From: Prorocentrum cordatum
Lineage: Eukaryota; Sar; Dinophyceae; Prorocentrales; Prorocentraceae
Assembly: GCA_963575745.1 (NCBI GenBank)
Contig: CAUYUJ010001328.1
Location: 1 to 64,000, forward strand
Reading direction: 5' to 3'
DNA length: 64,000 nt
Shown in pieces: positions 44,948 to 51,899 of the stretch. A program made the translations under genes and the position numbers. Below the pieces are notes generated by a model, which saw only the letters and a program-made list of their open reading frames with translations, was not told where the DNA came from and did no database searches. The stretch's first letter is position 1. Every line of letters begins with the position of its first letter.

Positions 44948-45399
44948 CCCACTCCTCCGCCCATGGGGCCTTCGCGATGTCCTCTGGCTCCTTCGTGCTG
45001 CGCGCGCGTCGACGGCACTGCAGCTTCGCGGCGTCGACGGCACCCTTGGAGGGAGGGGGGGGGCCAGCACCCTCGTCGAACCGATGAAGAAGGACGAGAA
45101 AACAAGAGGACGAGGAGGAGGAGGAGGAGGAGGGACGGAAGGATGAGCAGGAGGATTGATGATCTTGACACGATTTTCGATGGCGATGTGGAGGATTGCG
45201 AACGATGAGGATTGCGGAGGAGTAGGCGAAGGACAGAAAAGGAGGAGGAGTGGGAGGAGGAGGAAGAGGAGGAGGAGGAGGATGAGGAGGAGGAGGAGGA
45301 GAGGCCTCGGGATCGAAGACTGGGATCCCTGCGCGGTCGCACGCCTCGTCGAAATTGAGCCCGAACTGGAAATTGTCTTCGATGAATGCCTCGATCCCA
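29129..45399 (-). CDS. Spliced gene (possibly two), at least 25 short exons, microsatellite introns
   Basis: Across 16 kb the minus strand shows short segments with natural protein composition, flanked by AG acceptors and GT or GC donors and separated by TCC, TCA, CT or TATG repeats. Reading phase is continuous across several successive junctions: 43628 to 42722, 42083 to 41180, 32777 to 31105 and 30023 to 29129. Chance would not give that. Phase is not continuous at a few junctions, so small exons are missing or donors are wrong. The product is hydrophilic and probably nuclear. It has a PAPKRKIP patch, KKPKKKQQ and KRPAAA runs, an acidic repeat exon, several charged coiled-coil-like stretches and a DSGSDDDGSYSS acidic segment. 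I do not recognise a family. A TAG at 37706 after a well-formed exon may end a first gene; a second would then run from near 37.4 or 36.7 kb to the stop at 29129. The 5' end beyond 45.4 kb is not found. Individual exons are listed separately. Confidence 0.6.
29387..29449 (-). CDS. Exon: SSEADMNYNECVAAITKAIS
   Basis: Acceptor TTCCAG|GTCGTC, donor CAGCGG|GTGAAG. In phase on both sides; unspliced it would stop at the GTGA. Confidence 0.8.
29617..29720 (-). CDS. Exon: VSEMPWLQPWHVQLEENVAA
   Basis: Thirty-four codons plus two bases, continuing LEFAKDALVYHVQN. Acceptor GGCGGAG|GTGTCC, donor AACAG|GTCGGT. Confidence 0.8.
29944..30023 (-). CDS. Exon: GRPRVPFQPTGGMLGPLTRN
   Basis: Eighty bases, continuing TAAAVE. 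Acceptor ATGCAG|ACGGCC, donor GTCGAG|GTAGCG. In phase with the next exon. Confidence 0.75.
30040..30390. repeat. (CAT)n intron repeat
   Basis: CATCATCAT with CAA, CAG and CAC interruptions between two exons of the spliced gene. Confidence 0.9.
30391..30507 (-). CDS. Exon: GTSAATNLGAATHLHALLSG
   Basis: Frame DEPGAAATPSTAGSIQI then GTSAATNLGAATHLHALLSG. Acceptor GCCCAG|GACGAG, donor TGGAAG|GTGGGA. Phase to the next exon does not close, so a small exon may be missing. Confidence 0.55.
30830..30950 (-). CDS. Exon, acidic: DSGSDDDGSYSSYTDDEDAE
   Basis: Preceded by PDSSLLAEAL. Borders not fixed; the left end may use a GA donor (GACGCT|GAGGGA). Confidence 0.55.
31105..31248 (-). CDS. Exon: GEEVFKRVEDYERVSTNHGQ
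   Basis: Continues RLQTSLTSDQQPVEPVRRD. Acceptor GGGCAG|CCCAGG in phase with the previous exon; donor GCTG|GTCGCT or, further on, a GC donor. Confidence 0.7.
31430..31565. repeat. (TCC)n intron repeat
   Basis: Almost pure CTC/TCC trinucleotide repeat within the intron after the 31.65-kb exon. Confidence 0.95.
31611..31695 (-). CDS. Exon: GVNIEPIQGRGARRSYHRYL
   Basis: Twenty-eight codons plus one base, continuing QGVPWTRE. Acceptor GTGCAG|GGAGTA, donor GTGAAG|GTGGGC. In phase with both neighbours. Confidence 0.8.
32193..32290 (-). CDS. Exon: NFDFVQVEKQEYEERLRSSG
   Basis: Ninety-eight bases, continuing HEDKWYTKDELL. Acceptor GATAG|GCAACT, donor CTGCTG|GTGAGT (consensus GT). Confidence 0.8.
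32680..32777 (-). CDS. Exon: YHAKKTKKELHDEFKKLSQD
   Basis: Ninety-eight bases, continuing RKDHWLRRWQET. Acceptor CCCCAG|GTACCA, donor GACAG|GCTCGA (GC donor), joining in phase to the next exon. Confidence 0.75.
33157..33318 (-). CDS. Probable exon, reading frame ambiguous
   Basis: Bounded by ACCCAG|GAGGCG and GAGCAG|GTGGGA. One frame is open throughout (54 codons, ends KRAAAFTAPCALMTYEQ). Another gives AKAAAAAAPNKEKLKRARE and NTEHENALQRL, more coiled-coil-like, but hits a stop before the donor. Confidence 0.45.
33348..33504. repeat. Foldback with 18-bp perfect arms
   Basis: GACGAAATCTATACATAT (33348-33365) is the exact reverse complement of 33487-33504. Inside, CCCTGG and CCAGGG also pair, around TATATATACACA and ATATATATGCA repeats. 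Confidence 0.85.
33515..33568. repeat. Hairpin with 25-bp arms
   Basis: GCGTCGACTTCGGTgCGaG..CAAC (33515-33539) pairs with 33544-33568 with two mismatches around loop CCGA. It directly abuts the 33348-33504 foldback. Confidence 0.85.
33750..33885. repeat. (GTGGTG)n tract
   Basis: GGTGGT repeats with GGTTGTGG interruptions; a related GTGG-rich stretch occurs at 35770-35890. Confidence 0.9.
34028..34866. repeat. ACATGAAAAA minisatellite with higher-order structure
   Basis: About 840 bp of 8-12-bp units, AAACATGAAA. A variant unit CATGACGCGGG or CATGACGCTGG recurs near 34326, 34493, 34657 and 34744, which points to an approximately 165-bp higher-order period. The minus strand reads FFMFFHVFF across it, without coding meaning. 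Confidence 0.95.
35060..36050. repeat. Three scattered copies of CTTCCRAACGCAG..CGCGGCTGG
   Basis: CTTCCAAACGCAGCG..TCGAGCGCGGCTGGGAAATCC (about 35068-35107), CTTCCGAACGCAG..TCAGCGCGG (35197-35230) and CTTCCGAACGCAGCG (35943) with CTCGAGCGCGGCTGGAATCC (36022-36041) are diverged copies of one unit. Confidence 0.5.
35352..35462. repeat. (TGG)n/(TG)n microsatellite
   Basis: Nearly pure TGG repeat of about 95 bp ending in TGTGTGTG. Confidence 0.97.
36180..36258. repeat. (CATA)n microsatellite
   Basis: ACATACATAC with CAGA variants at its right end. Confidence 0.95.
36585..36690 (-). CDS. Probable exon: ALTDQLERWQDQAQAARHN
   Basis: Frame RPHAHYFAR then ALTDQLERWQDQAQAARHN, preceded by CTCAAG acceptor and a CT repeat (36692-36772). 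Donor unassigned. Weaker candidates lie at 37230-37350 and 37385-37480. Confidence 0.45.
36692..36772. repeat. (CT)n microsatellite
   Basis: CTCTCT run upstream of the 36.6-kb exon on the minus strand. Confidence 0.95.
37395..37432. repeat. Hairpin CAGGGTCGCGTGGGCA
   Basis: Sixteen-base arms with one mismatch, six-base loop (37411-37416). Confidence 0.8.
37706..37822 (-). CDS. Exon, possibly terminal: KYVMQKIIEKPTVTKAVVSS
   Basis: Reads MAPKYVMQKIIEKPTVTKAV, VSSYRNSVVNELRSSSGS and then a TAG stop at 37706-37708. A textbook GTGAG donor begins immediately after the TAG, so either this is the last exon of an upstream gene or the true frame differs. Confidence 0.5.
   Translation of the reverse strand: MAPKYVMQKIIEKPTVTKAVVSSYRNSVVNELRSSSGS
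38111..38261 (-). CDS. Exon: VEKISTIVFRATTVTNGWPQ
   Basis: Continues LIQCADKTWGESDNAKELSE and TCMKDT. Acceptor CGAAG|AGGAGG; donor possibly ATGAAG|GACACC (GA type). A small candidate exon (EVHALVLDDRGSGS) is at about 38340-38400. Confidence 0.6.
38430..38580. repeat. (GGA)n intron repeat
   Basis: GAGGAGGAG with GAA interruptions; a second block is at 38808-38895. Confidence 0.95.
38590..38699 (-). CDS. Exon: GMVTIQVGGEFYNIKM
   Basis: Acceptor CACAAG|TCAAAG. Encodes KEAPKAHGGGRRDREERSAS and then GMVTIQVGGEFYNIKM. Donor not assigned. Confidence 0.6.
38912..39349 (-). CDS. Exon encoding acidic tandem repeats (GAEVQEIDEQ)
   Basis: Acceptor GTGCAG|CCAGTCG. The exon encodes about a dozen copies of a 7-15-residue acidic repeat, GAEVQEIEEQ/GAEVDQEIE, from a 21-48-bp DNA minisatellite of CTCGGCGCCCTG and TCGATCTCCTGG words. 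It closes with RFEKSVLHAVTQD near a GGA repeat. Copy number probably varies between individuals. Confidence 0.6.
39392..40312. repeat. (TATG)n/(CATG) microsatellite
   Basis: About 900 bp of imperfect ATGTATGT, GTGTATGC and TATATATA. Both strands give YVCMYVCM or HTYIHTYI frames, rejected as genes. It fills the intron between the 40.5- and 39.2-kb exons. Confidence 0.97.
40420..40624 (-). CDS. Lys/Ala-rich exon with GCT-repeat alanine run
   Basis: Acceptor TCTTAG|GAAGTC at 40625/40624. The likely frame reads KEKTKKPKKKQQLEQKE, MVAIKDEPMLQLPTIKRP, a run of Ala encoded by a GCT repeat (40483-40508), and MKRMKRPAAAPKAS. The end is unclear because the frame runs into Ser/Pro repeat. Confidence 0.55.
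40876..41072. repeat. (CAT)n intron repeat
   Basis: CATCATCAT with CGT/CAG interruptions. Confidence 0.95.
41180..41308 (-). CDS. Exon with basic patch PAPKRKIPFIKSLL
   Basis: Forty-three whole codons: AHKGDELDHDSQEIEEQAAP, RGKIES, PAPKRKIPFIKSLLASR. Acceptor GAGAG|GCGCAC, donor AGCAGG|GTGACG. The KRK patch is a candidate nuclear localisation signal. Confidence 0.75.
41626..41694 (-). CDS. Exon: IAPYDSEDEEQITEDGFRQM
   Basis: Twenty-three whole codons ending LAQ, acidic. Acceptor AGGCAG|ATCGCG, donor CACAG|GTCTGC. Confidence 0.75.
41993..42083 (-). CDS. Exon: YLQGRAIRRIHAHYQKMTGV
   Basis: Thirty codons after one base, ending CIQQTRAELE. Acceptor CCCAAG|GTACTT, donor CTGGAG|GCGCCT (GC donor). 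Confidence 0.7.
42158..42440. repeat. (GAT)n intron repeat
   Basis: GATGATGAT with GCT, GTG interruptions and a GGA tail. Confidence 0.95.
42527..42569 (-). CDS. Possible exon: MTVTKSTGVAPSRR
   Basis: Acceptor TTAGAG|ATGACG, donor GAGGG|GTAGGA. Phase from the previous exon fits; phase to the next does not. Confidence 0.35.
42596..42712. repeat. (TCC)n intron repeat
   Basis: Trinucleotide TCC/TCT run directly left of the 42.8-kb exon. Confidence 0.95.
42722..42832 (-). CDS. Exon: AAWASLYWLPLRNHLQSQDA
   Basis: Thirty-seven whole codons, continuing RGRAPTNRVMKAHQCRG. Acceptor TAGAG|GCAGCG, donor CGAGGG|GCAACA (GC donor); a stop follows if it is not spliced. Confidence 0.7.
42962..43033 (-). 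CDS. Exon: VWITMAEALDTITDTLRISQ
   Basis: Seventy-two bases, 24 whole codons ending KCAE. Acceptor CCCAG|GTGTGG, donor GCGGAG|GCCCGA (GC donor). Confidence 0.7.
43151..43220 (-). CDS. Exon: EMRIAYDPAAGEWDDTDQPC
   Basis: Acceptor GATCAG|GGAAAT, donor AATT|GTGGCT (or three bases on, a GC donor). Continues KRI at its end. Confidence 0.7.
43333..43405 (-). CDS. Exon: KIPNFEDYQQEYTSRPNKVT
   Basis: Acceptor ATCAAG|GTGCGA. The donor is either AAG|GTGCAA or AAGGT|GCAATG; only the GC choice keeps the downstream frame open. Confidence 0.7.
43568..43628 (-). CDS. Exon: ICLSVDQHAFNASSAPAPAQ
   Basis: Sixty-one bases, acceptor CTGCAG|ATCTGC, donor ACAGG|GTTTTC. Twenty codons plus one base, which joins in phase with the next exon. 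Confidence 0.6.
43703..43758 (-). CDS. Exon: DAPSHQALLYTEGQPVIA
   Basis: Acceptor GGAG|GGACGC at 43759/43758, donor GCGG|GTGCCC. A GC donor three to four bases earlier would fit the next exon's phase better. Confidence 0.5.
43814..43846. repeat. Hairpin TGATCCTCGTGATC
   Basis: Fourteen-base perfect inverted repeat, five-base loop ATCCC, within an intron. Confidence 0.85.
44050..44370. repeat. (CAT)n intron repeat
   Basis: CATCATCAC/CAGCAT imperfect trinucleotide repeat. Confidence 0.95.
44416..44840. repeat. (CT)n repeat with TA end
   Basis: Long CT microsatellite, interrupted, ending in TATATATATA (44822-44841); a further CT block is at 44905-44942. Confidence 0.97.
44956..45044 (-). CDS. 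Exon: GAVDAAKLQC
   Basis: Encodes GAVDAAKLQCRRRARSTKE and PEDIAKAPWAEE. Acceptor CCAAG|GGTGCC. Donor uncertain (possibly a GA donor). A short candidate exon, AILHIAIENR, lies at about 45165-45215. Confidence 0.5.
45306..45399 (-). CDS. Exon: IEAFIEDNFQFGLNFDEACD
   Basis: Encodes IEAFIEDNFQFGLNFDEACD and then RAGIPVFDPE. Right border AG|TGGGATC at 45400/45399, left border CCCGAG|GCCTCT (GC donor). Most upstream exon I trust. Confidence 0.6.
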
Positions 45400-45559
45400 C
45401 TCCTCTCCTCCTCGACCCTCCTCGGCCTCTCCGATTCTCGAACCGAAGGAGAAGGGCGATGAAGGGAAGGGACTAGGAGGAAACAGGAGGATGAAGAGGA
45501 GGAGGGAAGAGGATGAGAGATGATATCATGAGTGCGACGGAAGAGGAGGACAAGGAATG

Positions 45560-45720
45560 AGAGGGGAGGAAGATAATCACAAAACAAATGGAAGAGGAGG
45601 ATTGAGGAGGAGGGTGAGGAGGAGGAGGGGGAGAATGAGGAGGAGGAGGGGGATGGGGGAGGCGGAGGAGGAAGAGAAGGAGCAGGAGGAGGAGGAGGAG
45701 AAGGAGGAGGAGGAGGAGGG
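45560..45720. repeat. GGA-rich tract
   Basis: GAGGAGGA repeats. The block to its right (45720-45850) has coding-like composition on the minus strand, but I could not fix a frame or borders. Confidence 0.7.
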
Positions 45721-46199
45721 GGGCCTCGGAGTCGGCCGCGGCCTCGGCCGCCATCTGCATGCGCAGGCGCGCGCTGGCGCGCCCTGGAGCCCGGTGTGGG
45801 CCAGAGCCAGCGTGCGCAGCGCGCGCGCCGCGCTCGAGGCGCTCCTCATCCCCCCTCCTCCACCTTTCCCTCCTCACTTTCCTCTTCCCACCCATCCCTC
45901 CTCTCCCCCTTGGGGCCAATTCGCCCCAGACAGTCCACGGCAAATATACACTGGCCATGGGTGAGCCGCAGGCGTGTGAACCTTATAATCGAGTTCTTGT
46001 ACACAGTGTATGTACACATCAGTACACATGTGACCAATATGCGATAGATCTCGGCTATTGAACTGTGAGCGCATATTTTTCCACTTGTATATCTGACTTC
46101 AACATGATATCATTTATACCATTACATATATATAGATGTATATCGGTATATATATATATATGTATGTATATATATGTACGTGTGTCGACTGCAGTCGAC

Positions 46200-47075
46200 C
46201 CCAACATAATATTGCATATTCTTTGTGCACGCGCGACGTCATATGAACAACAACAAAAAATATTACACGTGCCACCCCGAAAACTAAAGGGTGAACACCA
46301 ATTTCGCACTCGCATATACGAACAAACAATACGTTGCACAGTTCACACTATCAAACAACATGTAGCCTAACGCGAAAGTGTGAAGCACAACGCTTTTCGT
46401 ATCGCGCGCAGTGTCCACCCCAGGCAACATGGAGTTCTATATTGTGACGCAGCGTATTTTCCTTATCTCGCGCGCGCCCTGGCGCGCGCGCTATAACAAA
46501 CAATAAAGAATGCACATCTTAATTTCGAAAACTGAATGGTGAAAACCAATTGTTTCACTCGTATTCTGAGGGCCTCAGCCTGGAATTTTACATGTTGAAA
46601 CAGCATGTTTCCCTTATCGCGCGCGCGCGCCGGCGCGCGGGCAATATATGGAAACAGCGTGATGGAGGCATTGGAAGTACTAGTGAAACAGCTTGTTTCC
46701 ACCATTCATTTTTCAGGGTGGCGCGTGTCACCTTTGATTTTTTTCATATGGCGCCTTTTGTTTTTTTGTGTTGAGCGCGCGCGCGACAAGGAAAGCGTTG
46801 TGTTTGAGGATCGAGCATTCCATGTTGAGGTCACCAGAATACGAATGAAACAATTGATTTTCACCATTGAGTTTTCGAACTTAAGATGGGCATTGCAGAT
46901 ATGTTGTTGTCGTGCACGCGCCAGGGCGCGCGCGAGTGCGCGCGCGTGCGTGATAAGAACACGTGCTATTCGACTATGTATATTTCCCTGCCACGGCCTT
47001 CATAATACCAGTCAAACAGATGGTTTCATCATTCAATTCTCGAATTTATCATGGAAGATTTATGTGCGTTATACA
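46200..47075. repeat. Array of about 150-bp units in mixed orientation, separated by CGCGCG runs
   Basis: The core AATACGARTGAAACARTTG and TTTTCACCATTCARTTTTCG appears on + at about 46690, 46835 and 47015 and on - at about 46520-46580 and 46270-46310. Units are bordered by GATAAG or TTATC next to CGCGCGCGC tracts (46468-46490, 46616-46640, 46776-46790, 46915-46950). The pair at 46475-46620 (-) and 46770-46930 (+) aligns over its full length. Confidence 0.75.
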
Positions 47076-47194
47076 ATGACATGCTTACGAACACTCAACA
47101 TGTGTTGTTGTGTCTCCTTTATTTGTGTATCGAGCGCGTGTATTGTATTTGCTGAAGAAGCAGAGTTTCTACGGCCTGTTGTGATACTTGTTAG

Positions 47195-47365
47195 AACAAC
47201 CAAGACGTTTGACAAAAAAACCAAGACATCTAACAAAAAACCAAGACATCTGACAAAAACCAAGACATCGCACAATCTGGAACAAAAACCAAGACAATCC
47301 ACAAAAACCAAGACATTTCGCAGCTATGAAAAAACCAATACCTTCGGATGTCTGGGTAATTGGGC
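47195..47365. repeat. AAAACCAAGACATC tandem array (copy 2)
   Basis: Six copies of ACCAAGACA, spaced 17-28 bp, are followed by AAAAAACCAATACC, TTCGGATGTCTGGGTAATTGG. The last word is the reverse complement of the TTACCCAGACATC flank seen at 21.47 kb. Confidence 0.85.
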
Positions 47366-47399
47366 GCGGGATTGGGTGCGAAACCTGCAATGGCGCGCG

Positions 47400-48489
47400 C
47401 CCCCCCCCCAACGCCGCCCTCGTCGGAGGATGTGGGGGCATTTGAGAGGCACGCGATCATTGTAAGCATCGCAAATGGCTGCAATACTTTATACATATTG
47501 GCGCAATTCGCAGAAAGCACGACTGTCCAGTCTTCAACAGCCAACGTCGATGGACTGAGTACGTACAAATCCTCAGACACGCTGCCGTCCTCGCTGCCCA
47601 GCGAAACGTGCATGGCCCGGGACGCTTTGTCGATATATCCGATCGTGGCCTTGGCAATTACCATAGCAGAGGGATCTTGAACAGAGGGGGCAAGTTTAGG
47701 CACCTGTGCTAAGGATGGTGACTCATGTATGATAGTGAAAAAGAGCAGCCCCAAATGATCGCACGCGTTGGACTGGCAGTCGTCATCGCCAGTTGGCTCC
47801 AACCCGAGACCAGCGACGTCATCGGAGGCAAAATCAAACTCGCCGCCAGCAGCAGCAACCGTCGAGGGCTCTGGACAGGTGTGGTAAATCAACTTATCAG
47901 AGAAAAGTCCAACGTCTGCTGGCCGAAGAGGACCAATGGAGAAAACCACAATTGAGCCTTCGTCCCGCACCTGGCGGTTCACTGCTTTTAACTGCTCCAC
48001 CGCATGCCGGACCCACAATGTCTCGAGGACCCCTGCCTTGAACTTCTCGACGGGCGCGCACTTTCCCACTGCCATGGGCGGCGGATCTGGGCCGCCACCT
48101 CCGCCGCTCGAGCCGCCCTGGCCGCCCGCGCCGCTGCTGGCGCCGCTGCCGGCGCTCGAAGGCGGAGGCGAGGCACCAGAGCCACTCGACGAAGAAGAGG
48201 CTTGCCCGCCAAGTGGTGGCGCAGCAGGGGGCCCAGCGCCCATAGCTGAAGATGAGTCTCCACCCTTTGTAGAACCTTTTTTGACAACTGCTGGCGAGCC
48301 CCCGCCCCCTGGCTGGCCCCCACCGTCGCCGTCGTCGCCAGGGCCATCACCGCCTGATGTATCGATGCTGGCGGAGTGATCCTCGAGAGGGCACAAGCGA
48401 AGAGATGGGCGTGAGACTGGGCGCAATCCCAACGGCTTATGGTTGCAATCTACCAACTTGCGAAAAGAGCTCGGCCGCGCGCCAATCAA
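47400..48489 (-). CDS. C-terminal portion of an unrecognised mobile-element protein
   Basis: The frame is Gly/Ser/Pro-rich at its start (48470 to 48080) and then reads as a folded domain: EKFKAGVLETLWVRHAVEQL, EGSIVVFSIGPLRPADVGLF, HLGLLFFTIIHESPSLAQVP, SAMVIAKATIGYIDKASRAM and NMYKVLQPFAMLTMIACLSN. It is in the same register as the coding region at 49.27-51.85 kb. It is separated from that region by about 780 bp that does not look coding, so it is probably its last exon or its portion beyond an insertion. The frame continues past 47400 into the CCAAGACA repeats, which are not part of it. Function unknown. Third positions are G/C-rich. Confidence 0.45.
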
Positions 48490-49265
48490 ATTAACTACGA
48501 GAGCGCATGATTTGGAAACGGCGCCCAGAATCTCAGAGCATCACAATGCCAAGGTGGATTGAAAACGAGGCGATCTTGACAAATGAACTGGAGCTTTCGC
48601 GCGCGCTCAAGTTCAAGCAAGAGGCAAATTCGCGAACCCAGAAACTAAAAATGCGAGGCCCGCTGGTGTGCTCCTCGACCCGAGTGTGGGGGGGGGGTAT
48701 TTTGTTAATCGCCCCTCCCGCGCAACCCGAAGTGTGAATCGTGTTTCGCGTTTCGCCCAACCTCCATCTCGACCGATCGGCGCACCCCCTTGAGTTCCCG
48801 AGGCGCGGCGAGTGACCGCGAGGGGGGTCACGGTCACCCCCCCCCCTCCCCTCTCGCCCAGCAAGGGAGGGTCCGGGGAGGAGAGCGAAAGCGGAAGGAC
48901 AAACGATACAAAAATACGCATGCACCAAGCCTGCCCTACCTGACACGCGCAAATTGTCACAGGTGGCTGTCGGGACCCAGCGCGTTCCGGAGAAGGCTTT
49001 CCGGAACGCGCTGGGAGCAAAGGAAATTCCATCTGTCCTCCCATCCCTCGCTGGAAACAGAAGGTTTCCTGACATCGAAGATGCATGCACGCTGTTGACT
49101 CCGTTCTGTTGTCCGACCTCTCCACCCTGATACCCGCCCCCCCCACCACCTTCGCCTGGGCGCTCCCCCACCCTAGACAACCCTGCAATTGACGTGCTTT
49201 GCACGCCTGCCCCGCAGACGCCCGACGCCCCCGAACCAACCCCCTCGGGCCGCCCCGACCGAAGC
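48490..49265. other. Non-coding insertion or intron inside the element gene
   Basis: Separates two halves of one minus-strand reading register. It contains C-runs, the perfect hairpin at 48976-49015 and no natural coding frame. No clear GT-AG pair could be fixed at its ends. Confidence 0.45.
48976..49015. repeat. Hairpin CCCAGCGCGTTCCGGA
   Basis: Sixteen-base perfect inverted repeat with an eight-base loop, in the segment interrupting the element gene. Confidence 0.9.
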
Positions 49266-49269
49266 ACGT

Positions 49270-51846
49270 CACTTGGGAAATGGCTCCGAACGGTCTGTCC
49301 TGGAAGATCGTCGCGCCATCCGCGTGGTAGAGCAACTCCACCACGCGCGGGCGAAAGTGCCTGCCAAGCGCTCTGGTGGATCCACGTTCCTCCGCAATCC
49401 ACGCCTGAACGTCAGGGTGCAAGTAAAAACCAACCCCTCGCAGAGCCAATCGCGGGTTCCGCACTTCGCGGCACTGGTCCGCGAAAGCCGCACACGCTCC
49501 ACGGCATTCCGCAAAAAGCTGGCGCAATGAGAGCTGAACGCTATGCCACGCTAGGTGAACTGGCGAATAGTGCGGCGCTCCAGCCAACATTTTTTTGGAC
49601 TTCGCACGCAATGCTTCCACCCACCGCTCGGCAACTGGAACGAACACCAGCCGCGCGACAAAACACTCCAGCGACGACAACTGCGAAAGGGCGCGCCTGT
49701 TCTCTACGAACATCAGCAGCTCCGCGCGCAGCACAGAACCGGGCGAGCAAATGGCGCGCACTAGCGGGTGCCGCTTGATCGATGGGCGAGCATCTTCGTA
49801 CAGATCCAAAACCTTCTGCCCGATTGCGCGGGCAGTCGGTGCATCTGGATGCCCCAGGCCGCACACGACCCAAGGAAGCTGCTGCCAATGCGCAAACTTT
49901 AGGTTGAAAACAAGAACCAAATGCTGCCTGGCACGTTGGAAATCTCTGACCACAAGACTGCGGTCAGCTTCTGATAGGAATGCTATCTCTGGAAATGTCA
50001 ACAGATGTGGGACCGCAAACCGAAGTTATCTCCGCAGCAATTTGACGAGGTCATTGTTGGCCATCTCTGGCGCCCTCCGCGTCCGCATGGGGCACCCGCC
50101 CAAGTCGATGTTATATCGCTTTCGGAAGTGCCTGGCCCTGAGATGTCGATTCTCCAACGTGTCGAACGTATGGCACCAGCACCCTTCCGACCAAGCCATG
50201 CACTCCAGTACCACGTCGCCGATGAGAGCGATCATGGACGCATAGCCCCAGAATAGGTCTGACCTGATGGCAGCGTCCACGATGTTTAGCTTTACCTCTC
50301 CCTTGCCCCCGCGTCCGCCGCCGCCATCCTGACCGTCGTCGTCGTCGTCGTCGGCCGCGCCCCGAAATCAAAACCGATCAAGGTTCCAAGCGGCCCGGAG
50401 CGCGACTCTCAGAGGCAAGACTTCCTGACGCGCTTTCAACGCCTCGCCCCGACGGCCTTCGTGCACAGGCGAACGAAAAGAGTTGAAATCATCAGCATGG
50501 TTGCTGTGTGGGGGCCTACTGAAGCAAGTGCGTCTGAGGCGCACCCGCGTCCACTGATTGTGCAGGAGCCTTGCCAGATGCCTCAAATGCTCGATGAACC
50601 ACGGCCAATGCGGAACACTCAAAGGCAAATCTTTCGTCAAATTGTGAAGGATATGCAAATTGCCTGCAATCGTCGAGCTCCCTGTCCAAACGATATCATA
50701 CGGATCCCCGGACGCTGCGTCATCCAACCCGCCAACCACGTCTGGCCCGTCTGGTCCAAAGTCGAACTCAGGGGGATCGTCGTCAAAATCATCGTCGCCT
50801 TCGGCGAGCCCGCCGTCCTCTCGGGCATCGGCTCGGCGTATCCAATCACCGAATAATGTCTTCAAGTTCGTTTTCGCCGACGCCACGCCAGACTCTGTCC
50901 CCAAATCACATGTCCAACTCACTACTGAATTCAAATTGGTCGCACAATCCCTCCACGTTCGGGATGGCAACTTGCAAGCGCGAGCTGCGCAATGGATCTT
51001 CGCGCCCAAAGAGCCGCGCCCAGACCCGATAGCCGTGGGCGCACCGGGCACTATCTCAAGCCTGCGCGACAAAGTAAGAATCGCTTGCGCTACCTCGTCG
51101 TCGTCCCCCGGCTCCTCCGAGAATCTCAAGTACCACATGCGATGTGCAAGCCGCGTGCTGGCCGCCACCTCATTGAGCGACATGCTGCTGAAGCCAGTCA
51201 TCAACCAATTGTGGGAGGCTTGCGGCGACGAGTCCATGGTGCCCCAAGACACCACGCCACCAGAATCCAACATGTCAGCTCGACGTTTCTGCATCAACAT
51301 GCAATGCGCCGTGTGGACAGTCAGCCTGTGTCTGTAGATGGTGCGCTGGCTCGGAATGACGCCCGTGTCGGAAAGAACATCTGCGTAATATTGTTGCACC
51401 GCCTCTTCCTTGACAGTCAGTCGCAAACTGTTCATTAAAACCTCCCGCATGCAGTCGCGCTTCGCAAGGATACCAGATAGCATCAAGCAGTTCAACATAT
51501 GAAACATGTCGTGAACCTTCTTCGACATAAGCAGCCGCTCACGCAACATGCTGTCCCGCCAGTCCTGAAGCCAATCACTGTAAAATCTTACCTCGTCCAT
51601 GTCAGCGAATAAACCCGCTAACGCCCGCATTGCATCTGCAATGCTCTGGGCCAGATCCGGTGATAGAGGCAGGAGGGGCGGCGCATCGCGGTCGGCGCAA
51701 CGCCCCGCCCTGCGGCGGTTTAACCCCTCCAACCACCGACTCACGCGAGCAAGGCCCATGCCGCCGCTTGAGCGCCCACTCGCAACTGGAAATCCCCAGC
51801 GAGCCCAAGCCCCGGCAACGCAGAGCAGAGCGTGCGGGAGAGGCAT
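49270..51846 (-). pseudogene. Unrecognised dinoflagellate mobile-element protein with two in-frame stops
   Basis: One reading register stays protein-like for 2.6 kb, broken only by TGA at 50368-50370 and TAA at 50026-50028. Successive words are SWLQDWRDSMLRER-like helices, PSQRTIYRHRLTVHTAHCML, SWGTMDSSPQASHNWLMTGF, SWTCDLGTESGVASA, NLHILHNLTKDLPLSVPHWP, DAAIRSDLFWGYASMIALIG, CMAWSEGCWCHTFDTL, and DIDLGG-like CPMRTRRAPEMANNDL. After the second stop come RQHLVLVFNLKFAHWQQLPW and AICSPGSVLRAELLMFVENR. I recall similar repeated ORFs in dinoflagellate gene models (DSSPQ..., LH.LHN, EGC.CH); no function is established to my knowledge. The invariant Asp/Cys/His residues could indicate a transposase or nuclease, which is inference. 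Two nonsense codons mark it as decayed, unless UGA/UAA are sequencing errors. Confidence 0.55.
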
Positions 51847-51899
51847 TGCAACGGCAACGCGAAGTAATCCACCCTCAGCGAAGGCCTGCCCGTTGTTGT

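Noticed and set aside
46605-47465. 286-codon plus-strand frame
   Set aside because: It spans the mixed-orientation repeat array and the CCAAGACA array; Arg/Ala runs come from CGCGCG tracts.
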